A stretch of 39,943 bases of DNA from CAYVUV01 sp964455095 (GTDB lineage Bacteria > Desulfobacterota > Binatia > HRBIN30 > CADEER01). Shown piece after piece: positions 8,706-16,700 of the stretch (within the stretch, counting starts at the first letter, position 1; each line of letters opens with the position of its first letter). The stretch lies in the NCBI GenBank assembly GCA_964455095.1, contig CAYVUV010000361.1:1-39943 (forward strand), written 5' to 3'. The notes under the pieces are model-generated. The model was not told the origin of the DNA. It worked only from the letters and a program-made list of their open reading frames with translations, and ran no database searches. The translations under genes were made by a program, and so were the position numbers.

Positions 8706-8770
8706 GCGGGCGTCCCTGCCCGCAAGGGGCGCGCAGCACCCCTGCCGGGGCGGCGGGCAGGGACGCCCGC
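8706..8770. repeat. Intergenic inverted repeat with perfect 18-bp arms
   Basis: The left arm GCGGGCGTCCCTGCCCGC (8706-8723) is the exact reverse complement of 8753-8770, with a 29-base loop. The complementarity continues imperfectly several bases outward on each side (TAGTGGC against GCCCTACTA). It sits between two convergent genes. It has no U-run after the stem, so it is less like a simple intrinsic terminator and more like a dispersed REP/MITE-type hairpin. It could still stop or protect both transcripts. No second copy was seen in this window. Confidence 0.7.
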
Positions 8771-8807
8771 CCTACTACTTTAGGGCAAAGCTCTGGTGTA
8801 GAGCAGC

Positions 8808-10922
8808 TCAGCTCGCTTGGATCGCTTCGATCTCGACCGGGATGCCGGTCATGTGCGCCATGTTGCTGAGCGGGTCGAAGCTGCCCGGGCCGCTGGCGAG
8901 CAGCCGGTTGACGTTGACGCCCGGCCGTTGACTGGCGACGCGCATGCTCTCGGCCTGCGCGTGTCCCCAGCCATGCGTGGCGGCGACGACGCCGGGCATC
9001 AGGTCGGGATCGATCTGCACCGGCAACTCGACGGCGCCGCTGGCGGAGCGCACGCGCACGACGTTGCCGTCGTGCAGTCCGAGGCGGCCGGCATCGGCGG
9101 GGTGGACGAAGAGGTAGTTCTGCCCGCGCGCGCCGCGTTTGAGCTTCTCGACGTTGTGGAACCACGAGTTGTGCATGAAGCGGTCGCGTTTGGTGATCAG
9201 GCGCAGCTGCCCTGGCGGCTCGGCGGCGAGCGCGCGAAAGTGCGCCTCAGCGGCATGCAGCGCGTCGGCGAACAGAGGCGGGCAGCAGTCGACGCGGCCG
9301 TCGGCCGTCTGGATGGCGTCGCTGAAGAAGCGGCCGGGCCGGTTGGCGTCCAAGACACGGCCGCCCGGCGCCGCCTTGACCTCGGCGAGCGAGGTGCCGC
9401 CGCGCTCGAGCATGCGTTCGACGCGCGCGAAGACGTCGGGCGTGTCGCCTTCGTCGAGCGGGCCTTTGAACCCGAGCTCGCGACACAGGCGGGCGAAGAT
9501 CCACCACTCCTCGCGCCGCTCGCCGCGCGGGGCGACGACGGCATCGGTGTACTGCACGTGCGGCCGATGCTGCAGGCCGAGGCCGGCGTAGGTGAGATCG
9601 GCGCGTTCGAACTGGTCGGTGGCGGGCAGGACGTAGTGCGCCAGCTCGGCGGTCGCGGTGCGGTAGAGGTCGACGCACACCAGCAGCTCGAGCGAGGCCA
9701 GCGCTGCCGTCATCCGCGCCTCGTCGGCCATCGACAGCAGCGGGTTGCCGGCGATGACGAACAGCGCCCGCACTTGCCCGCCACCCGGGGTGAGGATCTC
9801 GTCCGGCAGCATGTTACCCGGCCGCGAGCCGCGTACATGGCGCATGCGGCCAAAGCGGCTGTCGAAGAACGCGCGCGCCGGGTCGGCGCGGCCGGAGCGC
9901 GCGGCGCCGGGATAATAACCGACCGATTGCAGGTTGCCGCCGCGGCGGTCGAGGTTGCCGGTGACGAACGAGAGCATCTGGACGAGCCAGTACGCCAGCG
10001 TGCCGTGGCGGCCCATGTTGGTGCCGGTGGACATCGTCACCGACGCGCCGTCGGCCGCGGCCCAGTCGCACGCCACCGCGCGAACCGTCTCCGCCGGCAC
10101 GCCGCTCACCGACTCGACGCGTTGCGGTGAGTAGGCGGCGATGAAGGCGCGCAACCCGTCGACGCGCGCGCCGTGCGCGGCGATGACGCGCTCGTCGAAG
10201 CCGTCGATGCGATCGAGCTCGTGCAGCAGTGCGGCGAGGAAGTAAACGTCGGTATCGGGTCGGATCTGGATCAACTCGCCGACGCCGGACTTCACCGATT
10301 CGATGCGGCGCGGGTTGACGAAGCGAATCTTGGCGCCGCGCGCCTGGGCGGCGCGCAGGACGTTGATCGGGTCGGCGATGGAGATGAAGCTCATGTGCGA
10401 CACGCCCAGATTCGAACCCAGGATGAGCAGATAGTTGGTGTGATCGAAGTCGGGCAGGGGGTGCACCGTGCTGGATCCGTACACGGCCTCGCCGGCGGCG
10501 AATTTGTTGCTGCAGTCCTGCGTCCCCGCCGAGTACAGCTGACGCGTGCCGAGCCCGGCGATGAACGGCGCGACGCCGGCGGTGAGGAGGGCGTTGAACG
10601 CCGTCGGGTTGCCGAGATAGACGGCGGTCGACCAGTCGCCGGTGGCGGCGTGAATGGTGCGCAGGCGCGCGGCGATCTCGGTTATCGCCTGATCCCACGC
10701 GATCGGCGCGAACTCGCCGTTCGGCATGCGTTTCAGCGGTGACGACAGGCGGTCGGGATCGCGGTGCACGTCGAGGGTCGCGATGCCCTTGTTGCAGGCC
10801 CACCCTTGCGAGATCGGATGCTCGCGGTCGGGCCGCAGGCCGACCAGCGCGCCGTTCTCGACCCGTGCGACCAGGCCGCAGGCTGGCTCACAGACGCGGC
10901 AGAATGTTCGAATGTCGGGCAT
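8808..10922 (-). CDS. Molybdopterin (DMSO-reductase family) oxidoreductase with N-terminal 4Fe-4S site
   Basis: 704 aa, cytoplasmic (no twin-arginine signal). A CX2CX3CX27C site (Cys8, 11, 15, 43) binds the FS0 iron-sulfur cluster. It is followed by the DMSO-reductase-family folds: IAWDQAITEIA, GSNLGVSH, TGTNMGRHG and ALFVIAGNPLLS for bis-molybdopterin binding. A C-terminal molydop-binding domain contains GDVV-like HDGNVVRVRSASG and GVVAATHGWGH. Cys137 in QDCSNK lies about where the Sec/Cys metal ligand of formate dehydrogenase and Cys141 of acetylene hydratase fall; treating it as the Mo/W ligand is inference. The substrate is not identifiable; no electron-transfer subunit is adjacent. The family includes formate dehydrogenase-like and acetylene hydratase-like enzymes. 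The upstream GAF gene ends 15 bases before it, so the two are probably co-transcribed. Confidence 0.88.
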   Translation of the reverse strand: MPDIRTFCRVCEPACGLVARVENGALVGLRPDREHPISQGWACNKGIATLDVHRDPDRLSSPLKRMPNGEFAPIAWDQAITEIAARLRTIHAATGDWSTAVYLGNPTAFNALLTAGVAPFIAGLGTRQLYSAGTQDCSNKFAAGEAVYGSSTVHPLPDFDHTNYLLILGSNLGVSHMSFISIADPINVLRAAQARGAKIRFVNPRRIESVKSGVGELIQIRPDTDVYFLAALLHELDRIDGFDERVIAAHGARVDGLRAFIAAYSPQRVESVSGVPAETVRAVACDWAAADGASVTMSTGTNMGRHGTLAYWLVQMLSFVTGNLDRRGGNLQSVGYYPGAARSGRADPARAFFDSRFGRMRHVRGSRPGNMLPDEILTPGGGQVRALFVIAGNPLLSMADEARMTAALASLELLVCVDLYRTATAELAHYVLPATDQFERADLTYAGLGLQHRPHVQYTDAVVAPRGERREEWWIFARLCRELGFKGPLDEGDTPDVFARVERMLERGGTSLAEVKAAPGGRVLDANRPGRFFSDAIQTADGRVDCCPPLFADALHAAEAHFRALAAEPPGQLRLITKRDRFMHNSWFHNVEKLKRGARGQNYLFVHPADAGRLGLHDGNVVRVRSASGAVELPVQIDPDLMPGVVAATHGWGHAQAESMRVASQRPGVNVNRLLASGPGSFDPLSNMAHMTGIPVEIEAIQAS

Positions 10923-10937
10923 GCGCGCTCCCGGGTG

Positions 10938-11711
10938 TCAGGTGTGGGGTGTCGGATGCCGCGGCTGCGTGCCGACCCAACCGCGGCCGATGACGATCAG
11001 CGCGCCGCCGATGGCGACGCACAGGGCGGCGGCAATCGTCCCCGGGCGGGTCGCCAGCTCGGCGAGCGGCAGGGCGCGCGCCAGGTGGGCAAAGACGGCG
11101 CCGACGCCGATCGCCAAACCGGCGACGGCCAGCACCCCGCCGACGACCGTGCACATCTGGCGCAGGCCGATGACTTCGCGGCGCAACGCGCGCTGCATGG
11201 CGGCGTTCTCGTGCGCGACCGCGACGTCGGCGGCCAGGGCTTCGAGAAATTCCAGGTGATCGCGTGTGAGGCAGGCGTCGGCCGGGTTGACGACCTCGAG
11301 GACGCCGATGGTCCCGGTGTGCGTGCGCAACGGCGCGCACAGCAGCGCGCGCGTGTGCATCGCCGTGCTGCGGTCGACGCCGTCGTAGAAGCGCGCATCG
11401 CTCGCCGTGTCCACCACCAGCGCGGCCTCGTCGTGCTGCACCACCCACCCGGCGATGCCGCGCTCGGCGGGAAAGCGGATCTCGGCCAGGCGCTCGGCCG
11501 CGACCGCGCCGGCGGCGCGCTGGCTGGCGACGGGAAACGAGAATTCGCGCCGCGTCGGATCGAGCACCAGCAGGGCACAGCCCTCGGCCTCGAACAGCGC
11601 GCGCGTCTGCTCGGTGGCATAACGCACCAGCTCGTCGAGGTCGGTGAACGTCGCCAGCCGCCGGCTCACCTCATAGAGCAGCCGCAGCTGCTCCGCCGTC
11701 TCATTCGCCAC
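10938..11711 (-). CDS. GAF-domain sensor protein with two C-terminal membrane helices
   Basis: 257 aa. Residues 8-168 form a GAF domain, with typical segments LDELVRYATEQTRALFEAEGC, FPAERGIAGWVV, LCAPLRTHTGTIGVLEVVN and LTRDHLEFLEALA. These are the surfaces used to bind small ligands or cofactors. A short helical stretch (168-186) connects to two hydrophobic helices at about 187-209 and 224-243, then a short polar tail. There is no kinase, cyclase or helix-turn-helix domain, so the output is not evident. It may work through its membrane partner or by oligomerisation. It lies between the Ig-like lipoprotein (30-base gap) and the molybdopterin enzyme (15-base gap), all on the minus strand. A role in sensing for that enzyme is inference. 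Confidence 0.8.
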   Translation of the reverse strand: MANETAEQLRLLYEVSRRLATFTDLDELVRYATEQTRALFEAEGCALLVLDPTRREFSFPVASQRAAGAVAAERLAEIRFPAERGIAGWVVQHDEAALVVDTASDARFYDGVDRSTAMHTRALLCAPLRTHTGTIGVLEVVNPADACLTRDHLEFLEALAADVAVAHENAAMQRALRREVIGLRQMCTVVGGVLAVAGLAIGVGAVFAHLARALPLAELATRPGTIAAALCVAIGGALIVIGRGWVGTQPRHPTPHT

Positions 11712-11741
11712 CGCGCTCCCCCCGTGCTGCGCGATCTGTTT

Positions 11742-12089
11742 TCACGGCGCGGGCAGGATCGTGATCACCAGGCCGCGCGAGGCCTGCTCGTCGCTGCCGT
11801 AGTCGAACACGCCGAGGGTGAACGGGTAGACCCCCGCCAGCGTCGGCGTGCCGCGCACATCCCCGTCGTCGTCGATGCCGATGCCGGGCGGCAGGTTGCC
11901 GCTTTGGATGAAGAACGTGTCGCCGCCACAATCCGAGTTGACCTCGGCGCGATAGGACACGCCGACCTGTCCGTCCGGCAGCGAATTGGTATCGATCTTC
12001 AGATCGCAATCCGAGCACCCCGACAGACTCAGCATCGCCCAGAGTGCCGCGCATACGATCACCGGCGTAGCCCTTCGCCCGATTTGCAT
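11742..12089 (-). CDS. Small lipoprotein with a putative Ig (He_PIG-like) domain
   Basis: 115 aa from the second of two tandem ATG codons (12089); GGAG lies five bases upstream of it, whereas the first ATG (12092) would have only two bases of spacing. A basic N-terminus and hydrophobic stretch lead to the lipobox LSGC, followed by SDCD. The mature part matches a He_PIG/cadherin-like fold: a SLPDGQVGVSYRAEV strand, SGNLPPGIGIDDDGDVRGTP and AGVYPFTLGVFD, ending in a LVITIL strand. Such domains are adhesive or structural. A Cys pair (SDC/SDCG) may form a disulfide. It heads a minus-strand set with the GAF and molybdopterin genes. Whether it takes part in their function is unknown. Confidence 0.78.
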   Translation of the reverse strand: MQIGRRATPVIVCAALWAMLSLSGCSDCDLKIDTNSLPDGQVGVSYRAEVNSDCGGDTFFIQSGNLPPGIGIDDDGDVRGTPTLAGVYPFTLGVFDYGSDEQASRGLVITILPAP

Positions 12090-12356
12090 CATCGCTCCGG
12101 CGCGCGGCCGCGTTCCCGCTCCCCCCAGCGGGGAGCGGGGGGCGTCCGGCGCTGGGGTCAACATACCCGCCGCGGCGCGCCGGCGCCACCGCGCGTCGCG
12201 GCGATCTGCGGTCGGCGTGGTCGGTTGCAGGACGGTCGCCGAGCACATAGGCTGCGCCGCGATCGCGGATCGACGAGGAGCGATGCGAAGAATGACCGTG
12301 AGTCGGTTGAACCTCCCGCAGCGCCCGCCGTCACTGGCCGGCGCGCCGGCGCGCGC
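12090..12356. other. Divergent intergenic region with a hairpin
   Basis: This 267-base stretch separates the lipoprotein (-) from the sugar kinase (+). It contains no convincing gene. At 12115-12139 it holds a perfect 10-bp inverted repeat, CCCGCTCCCC then a five-base loop CCAGC then GGGGAGCGGG, just upstream of the lipoprotein. That could be an operator, a 5'-leader hairpin or part of a dispersed repeat. No clear -35/-10 pair was recognised for either gene. Confidence 0.5.
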
Positions 12357-13355
12357 ATGATCATCTCCCGCACGCCCGTGCGCGTCAGCTTCGCCGGCGG
12401 CGGCACCGACCTGCCGGCATTCTACGAACAGGAGCCCGGCGCCGTCGTCAGCACGACGATCACGCGCTACATCTACATCACGGTCAACCAGAAGTTCGAC
12501 CGGAAGATTCGCGCCAGTTACTCGCAGACGGAGATGGTCGAGCGCGTCGCGGATTTGCAACACGAGCTGATTCGCGAGGCGCTGAACGCGACGGGCATCG
12601 ACGGCGCCATCGAGATCACCTCGATCTCCGACATCCCGGCGCGCGGCACCGGACTGGGCTCGTCCAGTGCGTACACGGTCGGCTTGCTCAACGCGCTGCA
12701 CGCCTACAGCGGACAGCTCGCTGGCGCGGAGCGGTTGGCGCGCGAGGCCTGTGCGATCGAGATCGAGCGCTGCCGCAAACCGATCGGCAAGCAGGACCAG
12801 TACAGCGCCGCATACGGCGGACTGAAGTTCATCGCCTTCAACCCCGACGGCACCGTCTTCGTCGATCCGATCCTGTGCGCCCCGGCGCTGCGCCGCCAGC
12901 TCGAAGAGCGCCTGCTGATGCTCTACACCGGCCAGGCGCGCCGCGCCGAGACGATTCTGCAGCAGCAGTCGCACAACACCCGCGCCGACGAATCGGCGCG
13001 CGCCAGCTTGCGCCGCATGGCGGGCTTTGCCCACCAGCTGCGCGACGCCCTCGGGCGCGGCGCCCTCGACGGCTTCGGCGAGATCTTGCACGCCAACTGG
13101 CTCGAGAAGCGCCGCCTCGCCAGCGGCATCAGCACGCCGGCGCTCGATCAGTGGTACGACATCGCGCGCGCGCACGGCGCCCTGGGCGGCAAGGTCCTCG
13201 GCGCCGGCGGCGGTGGGTTTCTGTTGCTCTACGCGCCGCCCGAGCGCCACGCCGACATCACGGCCGCGCTGCCCGAGTTGCGGCCGGTGCCCTTTCGCTT
13301 CGAGCCGCAGGGCAGCAAGCTGATCTACATCGAGGAGAGTGAGCATCCCGCCTAG
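12357..13355 (+). CDS. hddA: GHMP kinase of the D-glycero-D-manno-heptose-7-phosphate kinase (HddA) type
   Basis: 332 aa. The three GHMP signatures are present: RTPVRVSFAGGGTDLPAF at 5-22, the phosphate-binding RGTGLGSSSA at 96-105 and KVLGAGGGGF at 279-288. The GKQDQYSAAYGG segment (144-155) carries the expected catalytic aspartate. The GGGTDLP start and length match HddA-type kinases, which phosphorylate heptose-7-phosphate at C1 on the GDP-heptose route to S-layer or LPS glycans. Related kinases act on fucose or other sugars, so the exact sugar is inferred. ATG 12357 aligns with family N-termini but has no evident ribosome site. The 3' end overlaps the next gene by 17 bases, indicating an operon with two membrane glycosyltransferases. 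The sequences for HddB, HddC or GmhA are not in the window. Confidence 0.85.
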   Translation: MIISRTPVRVSFAGGGTDLPAFYEQEPGAVVSTTITRYIYITVNQKFDRKIRASYSQTEMVERVADLQHELIREALNATGIDGAIEITSISDIPARGTGLGSSSAYTVGLLNALHAYSGQLAGAERLAREACAIEIERCRKPIGKQDQYSAAYGGLKFIAFNPDGTVFVDPILCAPALRRQLEERLLMLYTGQARRAETILQQQSHNTRADESARASLRRMAGFAHQLRDALGRGALDGFGEILHANWLEKRRLASGISTPALDQWYDIARAHGALGGKVLGAGGGGFLLLYAPPERHADITAALPELRPVPFRFEPQGSKLIYIEESEHPA

Positions 13356-15132
13356 CACGATGCGCATGCTGCGCGATCCGCTCGCGTTGGCTGCGGCGGT
13401 GCTGGTGCTCGCCGCCTACGTCGCCGTGCTGAGCGTCATGCCGAAGCACGTCTTCTGGTCGCCCGACGAGGGGGCGAAGTTCGTGCAGATGGAAGCGGTG
13501 CACTGGGACGGCGGCCTCGTCTACTCGATTCCCTACCCCGGGCGCGCCACCGACCCAGGCTTCAGGTTGTATCCGAGCTGGTGCCGCAATGAGGATCTGT
13601 TTCCGCACCCGGTCGATGGCGAGATTCGCTTCCACTGGCCGCTGTGGTTCACGCTCGCCAGCGGCGTGATGCTCTCGGCCTTCGGTTTGTCGGGTCTGTA
13701 TGTCATCCCGGTGCTCAGCGGCTGGCTGACGGCGGTGCTGGCCGGGCGGCTCGCCCAGCTGTTCGATCCGCGGCTGGCGCCGTTCGCCATCGTGCTGGCC
13801 GGGTTCGGCACGCCGTTGTTCTTCTACAGCCTGTGTTTCTGGGAGCACACATTGGTGGCGTGCCTCGGTGTGCTGGCGGTGCTGGTGCTGGCCACTGCGC
13901 GACCTGACCGCCCTTCGCCATGGTGGCGCGCCGTGCCGCTGCTGCTGGCGGCGATCGCGTTGCGCGCCGAGATGATGGCGTTTGCATTGGCGGCCGCGCT
14001 CGCGTGGTGGGTAGCGCGCCGGGTGGCGCCCGCGGTCGGCGCGGGGCAGGGGGCATCACCGCGGCGGCGCACCGCGCGCACCGCGGCGGTCGCGGCGCTG
14101 GTAGTGCTGGGGACTGTGCTGCTGCTGCCGGAGCGGCACTTGTACTACCTGCAGATGCTTCCCGGTCTCGTCGGTGCCAATCTGCGCAAGCTGCCGCACC
14201 TTCCGGCCAGCCTCGTCGCCGTGCTGATCAACGCGCCGGGCAGCCAGGGCCCCGTCCTCAATCGGGCCTGGGAGTGGTTCGCGCTGGCGGCGTTTGCCGC
14301 CGCGAGCGTGGCCCCGTTCGTCAGCCGCCCCGCGCTGGCCACGGCGCTCATGGTCGGTGGTCTGCTGGGCGCGCTGCAGTTCAGCGCCGCGTTGGCGTTC
14401 TCGCCGCGCAGCTACGCCTCGCTGCACGGGCTGCTGCCGATTGCGCCGTACATGGCCATTGGGGGCATGGCGCTCGCGTATGCCCGGCGGGTGCAACGTG
14501 CGCCATTGCTGACGGTAGCGATGGCGGGCGCGTTCTATCTGATCCTCGGCTTCGCGATCATCTTCGCCGTACTGATCCTGCCCGACGGCACCTACCAGAC
14601 CGGGCTGGAGTGGGGGACACGCAACATGCTGGCGTTGTATCCAATCGGCGCCGCGTTGAGTGTCGGCGCACTCGGTGTCTTCGGCCAGACCGAGCGGCGC
14701 GCACTGGTTCGCATCGCCGTCACCGTGCTGGTCGCGGCGTTGATGGTGGTCGCCGTGCGCTTTCAGGTGCGCGGCGTGCAGGCGCTGTACGAGAGCCGCG
14801 CGCTGGTGGCGACCTGGGAGGAGGCGTTGCCAACCGACGAAGCGGTGGTCACCGACGTGTGGTGGCTGACGGCGGCGATGGCGCCCTTCCTCACCGAGCA
14901 CGAGATGTACTGTGTGCGCAACGTCGAGACGCTGGCGCAGTGGCTCCCGGCTGCGGCGGCGAGTGGGCGCCGCGCCTTCACGCTGATGAGCCGTCAACCG
15001 TTCGACCCGAGTCGGCTCGCGGTGCCCGGTGTCGAGATCGCCGCGGCGGACCATCGAATGGTGTCGGGTCTTCATTTCGCCCGCTTCCTCATCACGGCCA
15101 ACGATCCGGCGGCTGCGGGAGCGCGCGAGTGA
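13339..15132 (+). CDS. Polytopic GT-C glycosyltransferase-like protein (GT39/ArnT-like)
   Basis: 597 aa, predicted inner-membrane protein with about a dozen hydrophobic spans and a soluble periplasmic C-terminus (about 470-597). After the first helix it has WSPDEGAKF (Asp43-Glu44), the position of the acidic, metal-binding pair in the first outer loop of GT39/ArnT-type GT-C enzymes that use polyprenyl-phosphate sugars. A FWEHTLVACLGVLAVLVLA helix and a RAEMMAFALAA helix follow. The GTG at 13339 overlaps hddA and has GAGGA just before it. ATG 13360 is an alternative without a better site. The stop overlaps the next start (GTGA). Donor and acceptor are unknown; linkage to a heptose kinase suggests sugar transfer onto a surface polymer or protein. 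Confidence 0.7.
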   Translation: MSIPPSTMRMLRDPLALAAAVLVLAAYVAVLSVMPKHVFWSPDEGAKFVQMEAVHWDGGLVYSIPYPGRATDPGFRLYPSWCRNEDLFPHPVDGEIRFHWPLWFTLASGVMLSAFGLSGLYVIPVLSGWLTAVLAGRLAQLFDPRLAPFAIVLAGFGTPLFFYSLCFWEHTLVACLGVLAVLVLATARPDRPSPWWRAVPLLLAAIALRAEMMAFALAAALAWWVARRVAPAVGAGQGASPRRRTARTAAVAALVVLGTVLLLPERHLYYLQMLPGLVGANLRKLPHLPASLVAVLINAPGSQGPVLNRAWEWFALAAFAAASVAPFVSRPALATALMVGGLLGALQFSAALAFSPRSYASLHGLLPIAPYMAIGGMALAYARRVQRAPLLTVAMAGAFYLILGFAIIFAVLILPDGTYQTGLEWGTRNMLALYPIGAALSVGALGVFGQTERRALVRIAVTVLVAALMVVAVRFQVRGVQALYESRALVATWEEALPTDEAVVTDVWWLTAAMAPFLTEHEMYCVRNVETLAQWLPAAAASGRRAFTLMSRQPFDPSRLAVPGVEIAAADHRMVSGLHFARFLITANDPAAAGARE

Positions 15133-16589
15133 GCGCGGATCGGCGCGGCGCGTCGGCTCTGGCTGCTGTCACGGCTGGCGCGTTGCCATTGGTGCTCTAT
15201 CTCCGGACGCTTGCGCCGACGGTGTACGGTGTGGACGGTGCCGAGCTGTCGACTGCTGCGTTCCTGCTCGGCATCGCGCATCCGCCCGGCTCGCCGGCGT
15301 ACCTGTTGCTCGGCCACGTGTTCACCTGGCTGCCGGTCGGCGACATCGGGTATCGCCTCAATCTCCTCTCGGCCGGCGCCGCGGCTCTGGCGATGGTCTT
15401 CGCCTTCCAGATTTTGTACCGGCTCACCGGGCAGCGGATGCTCGCCGTGCTGGCGAGCTGGTTTCTCGGCGCGACGTACTACGTCTGGGTCACGGCGGTC
15501 GCTGCCGAGATCTATGCCGTACAGGGCTGTGTCACCCTGGCTCTGATCGCGCTCGCGCTGCGCTGGCGGGCCGGCGCCGACGCGCGGCTGTTCCTGTTGC
15601 TGTGCACCCTGGCCGGGTTCGGAATCGGCGTCCATCCGGCCATCGGCCTGCTGCTGCCGGGCCTGGCGTTGTTGGCACTCGGCGGGCCGCCGCGCGTCTG
15701 GCGGCAGCCGCGCCTGCTGATCGGTGGCATTGCAATGGGCCTGCTCGGGCTCTCGGTCTACGTCTACTTGCCGCTGCGCAACGCCGCCATTCTGCCGCTC
15801 AACCCGGCGCGCGACTATTGGCAGATCGACCTCGGCACCTGGCAGGGCTTCTGGTGGATGGTGAGCGGTCGGGTCTTCGCAGAGTATTTCTTCGCGGTGA
15901 CGCCCGGTGGTTTGCCCGCCGAGCTCGCCGTCTTCGCGCAGCGCTGGTGGAACAGCTTTCTCGGCGTCGGTGTCCTGCTCGGCGTTCTTGGGCTCGGCGC
16001 CGATTGGCGCCGCCGTCCCTGGCTGCACGCGGCGCTCGGGCTGATGGTGCTGGGTCATCTCGCCTTCTTCCTGCCGTACGGAGCCGGGGACAAGGAGCTC
16101 ATGTTCACGCCCGTCCACCTCATCTGGGGCCTGTGGGTCGGCCTGGGTGCCAGCGCCCTGGCCGGGTTCGTCGCCGACCGCACCGGTGTGCGTACGCCGA
16201 TGCTGGCGTGCGCGATCCTCCTGAGCGCGACGACGGCAGCCATCGCGGTGAACGTTCGCCGGCTCGACCTCAGCGCCGACTGGTCGACGCGCCAGCGCGC
16301 CGCCGGCATCTTGCAAGAGCTCGCACCCGACGCGGTGTACCTGGGCGCCTGGGGCGACCTGCGCCTGGTGGAGTACCTCCAGGTGGTTGAAGGCCAGCGA
16401 CGAGACGTTCTGACGGTCGACGTCACCTTTGCGCCGGCCGGGGTGCGCTGGCGTACGCTGGTTGCCTACGCGGCGGGCGGGCGGCCGGTGTATGTCTCGA
16501 CCTGCGAGGGCCTCGAGCGTACCGACCTGCAGTGCGAGTACCGCGCCTCTTGCGCCTGCTATCGGGTGCACCGAGTGGCTGCTCCATGA
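15129..16589 (+). CDS. DUF2723-family (TMEM260-like) membrane O-mannosyltransferase homologue
   Basis: 486 aa from a GTG overlapping the previous stop by four bases, with GGAG eight bases upstream. The N-terminal region has the DUF2723 signature: VDGAELSTAAFLLGIAHPPG (Asp36, Glu39, HPPG 51-54), followed by YLLLGHVFTWLPVG and RLNLLSA. About ten hydrophobic spans follow, with VYLPLRNA in the middle and a soluble tail (about 380-486) containing the DAVYLGAWGD and VDVTF-type strands. The tail has a cysteine cluster (STCEG, LQCEYR, SCACYR). The eukaryotic member TMEM260 transfers mannose onto protein Ig-like domains; bacterial members are mostly uncharacterised. In this operon it probably completes a surface glycosylation pathway. 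The DUF11 and CTERM proteins nearby are attractive but unproven acceptors. Confidence 0.83.
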   Translation: MSADRRGASALAAVTAGALPLVLYLRTLAPTVYGVDGAELSTAAFLLGIAHPPGSPAYLLLGHVFTWLPVGDIGYRLNLLSAGAAALAMVFAFQILYRLTGQRMLAVLASWFLGATYYVWVTAVAAEIYAVQGCVTLALIALALRWRAGADARLFLLLCTLAGFGIGVHPAIGLLLPGLALLALGGPPRVWRQPRLLIGGIAMGLLGLSVYVYLPLRNAAILPLNPARDYWQIDLGTWQGFWWMVSGRVFAEYFFAVTPGGLPAELAVFAQRWWNSFLGVGVLLGVLGLGADWRRRPWLHAALGLMVLGHLAFFLPYGAGDKELMFTPVHLIWGLWVGLGASALAGFVADRTGVRTPMLACAILLSATTAAIAVNVRRLDLSADWSTRQRAAGILQELAPDAVYLGAWGDLRLVEYLQVVEGQRRDVLTVDVTFAPAGVRWRTLVAYAAGGRPVYVSTCEGLERTDLQCEYRASCACYRVHRVAAP

Positions 16590-16611
16590 CTGGGGGCGGC
16601 CGATCTTTCCC

Positions 16612-16640
16612 TTGACATGCCGCAGCTGCGGTTGATACGA
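16612..16640 (+). promoter_or_regulatory. Candidate promoter with palindrome in the spacer
   Basis: A consensus -35 box TTGACA (16612-16617) is followed by a perfect 12-bp palindrome CCGCAGCTGCGG (16620-16631) and then a weak -10-like GATACG/ATACGA (16634-16640). It lies 60 bases before the CTERM gene start, in the gap after the glycosyltransferase operon. A second TATAAC at 16652-16657 is too far from this -35 box but could pair with TTGATA (16632-16637) at a short 14-base spacing. An operator function for the palindrome is inference. Confidence 0.4.
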
Positions 16641-16700
16641 CCCGGCCGGGGTATAACGGCCCACGGGTCCGGCTCCAGACACGGGTGCAAGGAGACTGCG

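Noticed and set aside
10764..12356. The upstream half of the long plus-strand frame that ends in hddA
   Set aside because: The part before ATG 12357 is antisense to the GAF and lipoprotein genes and has no domain; the kinase fold begins exactly at that ATG.
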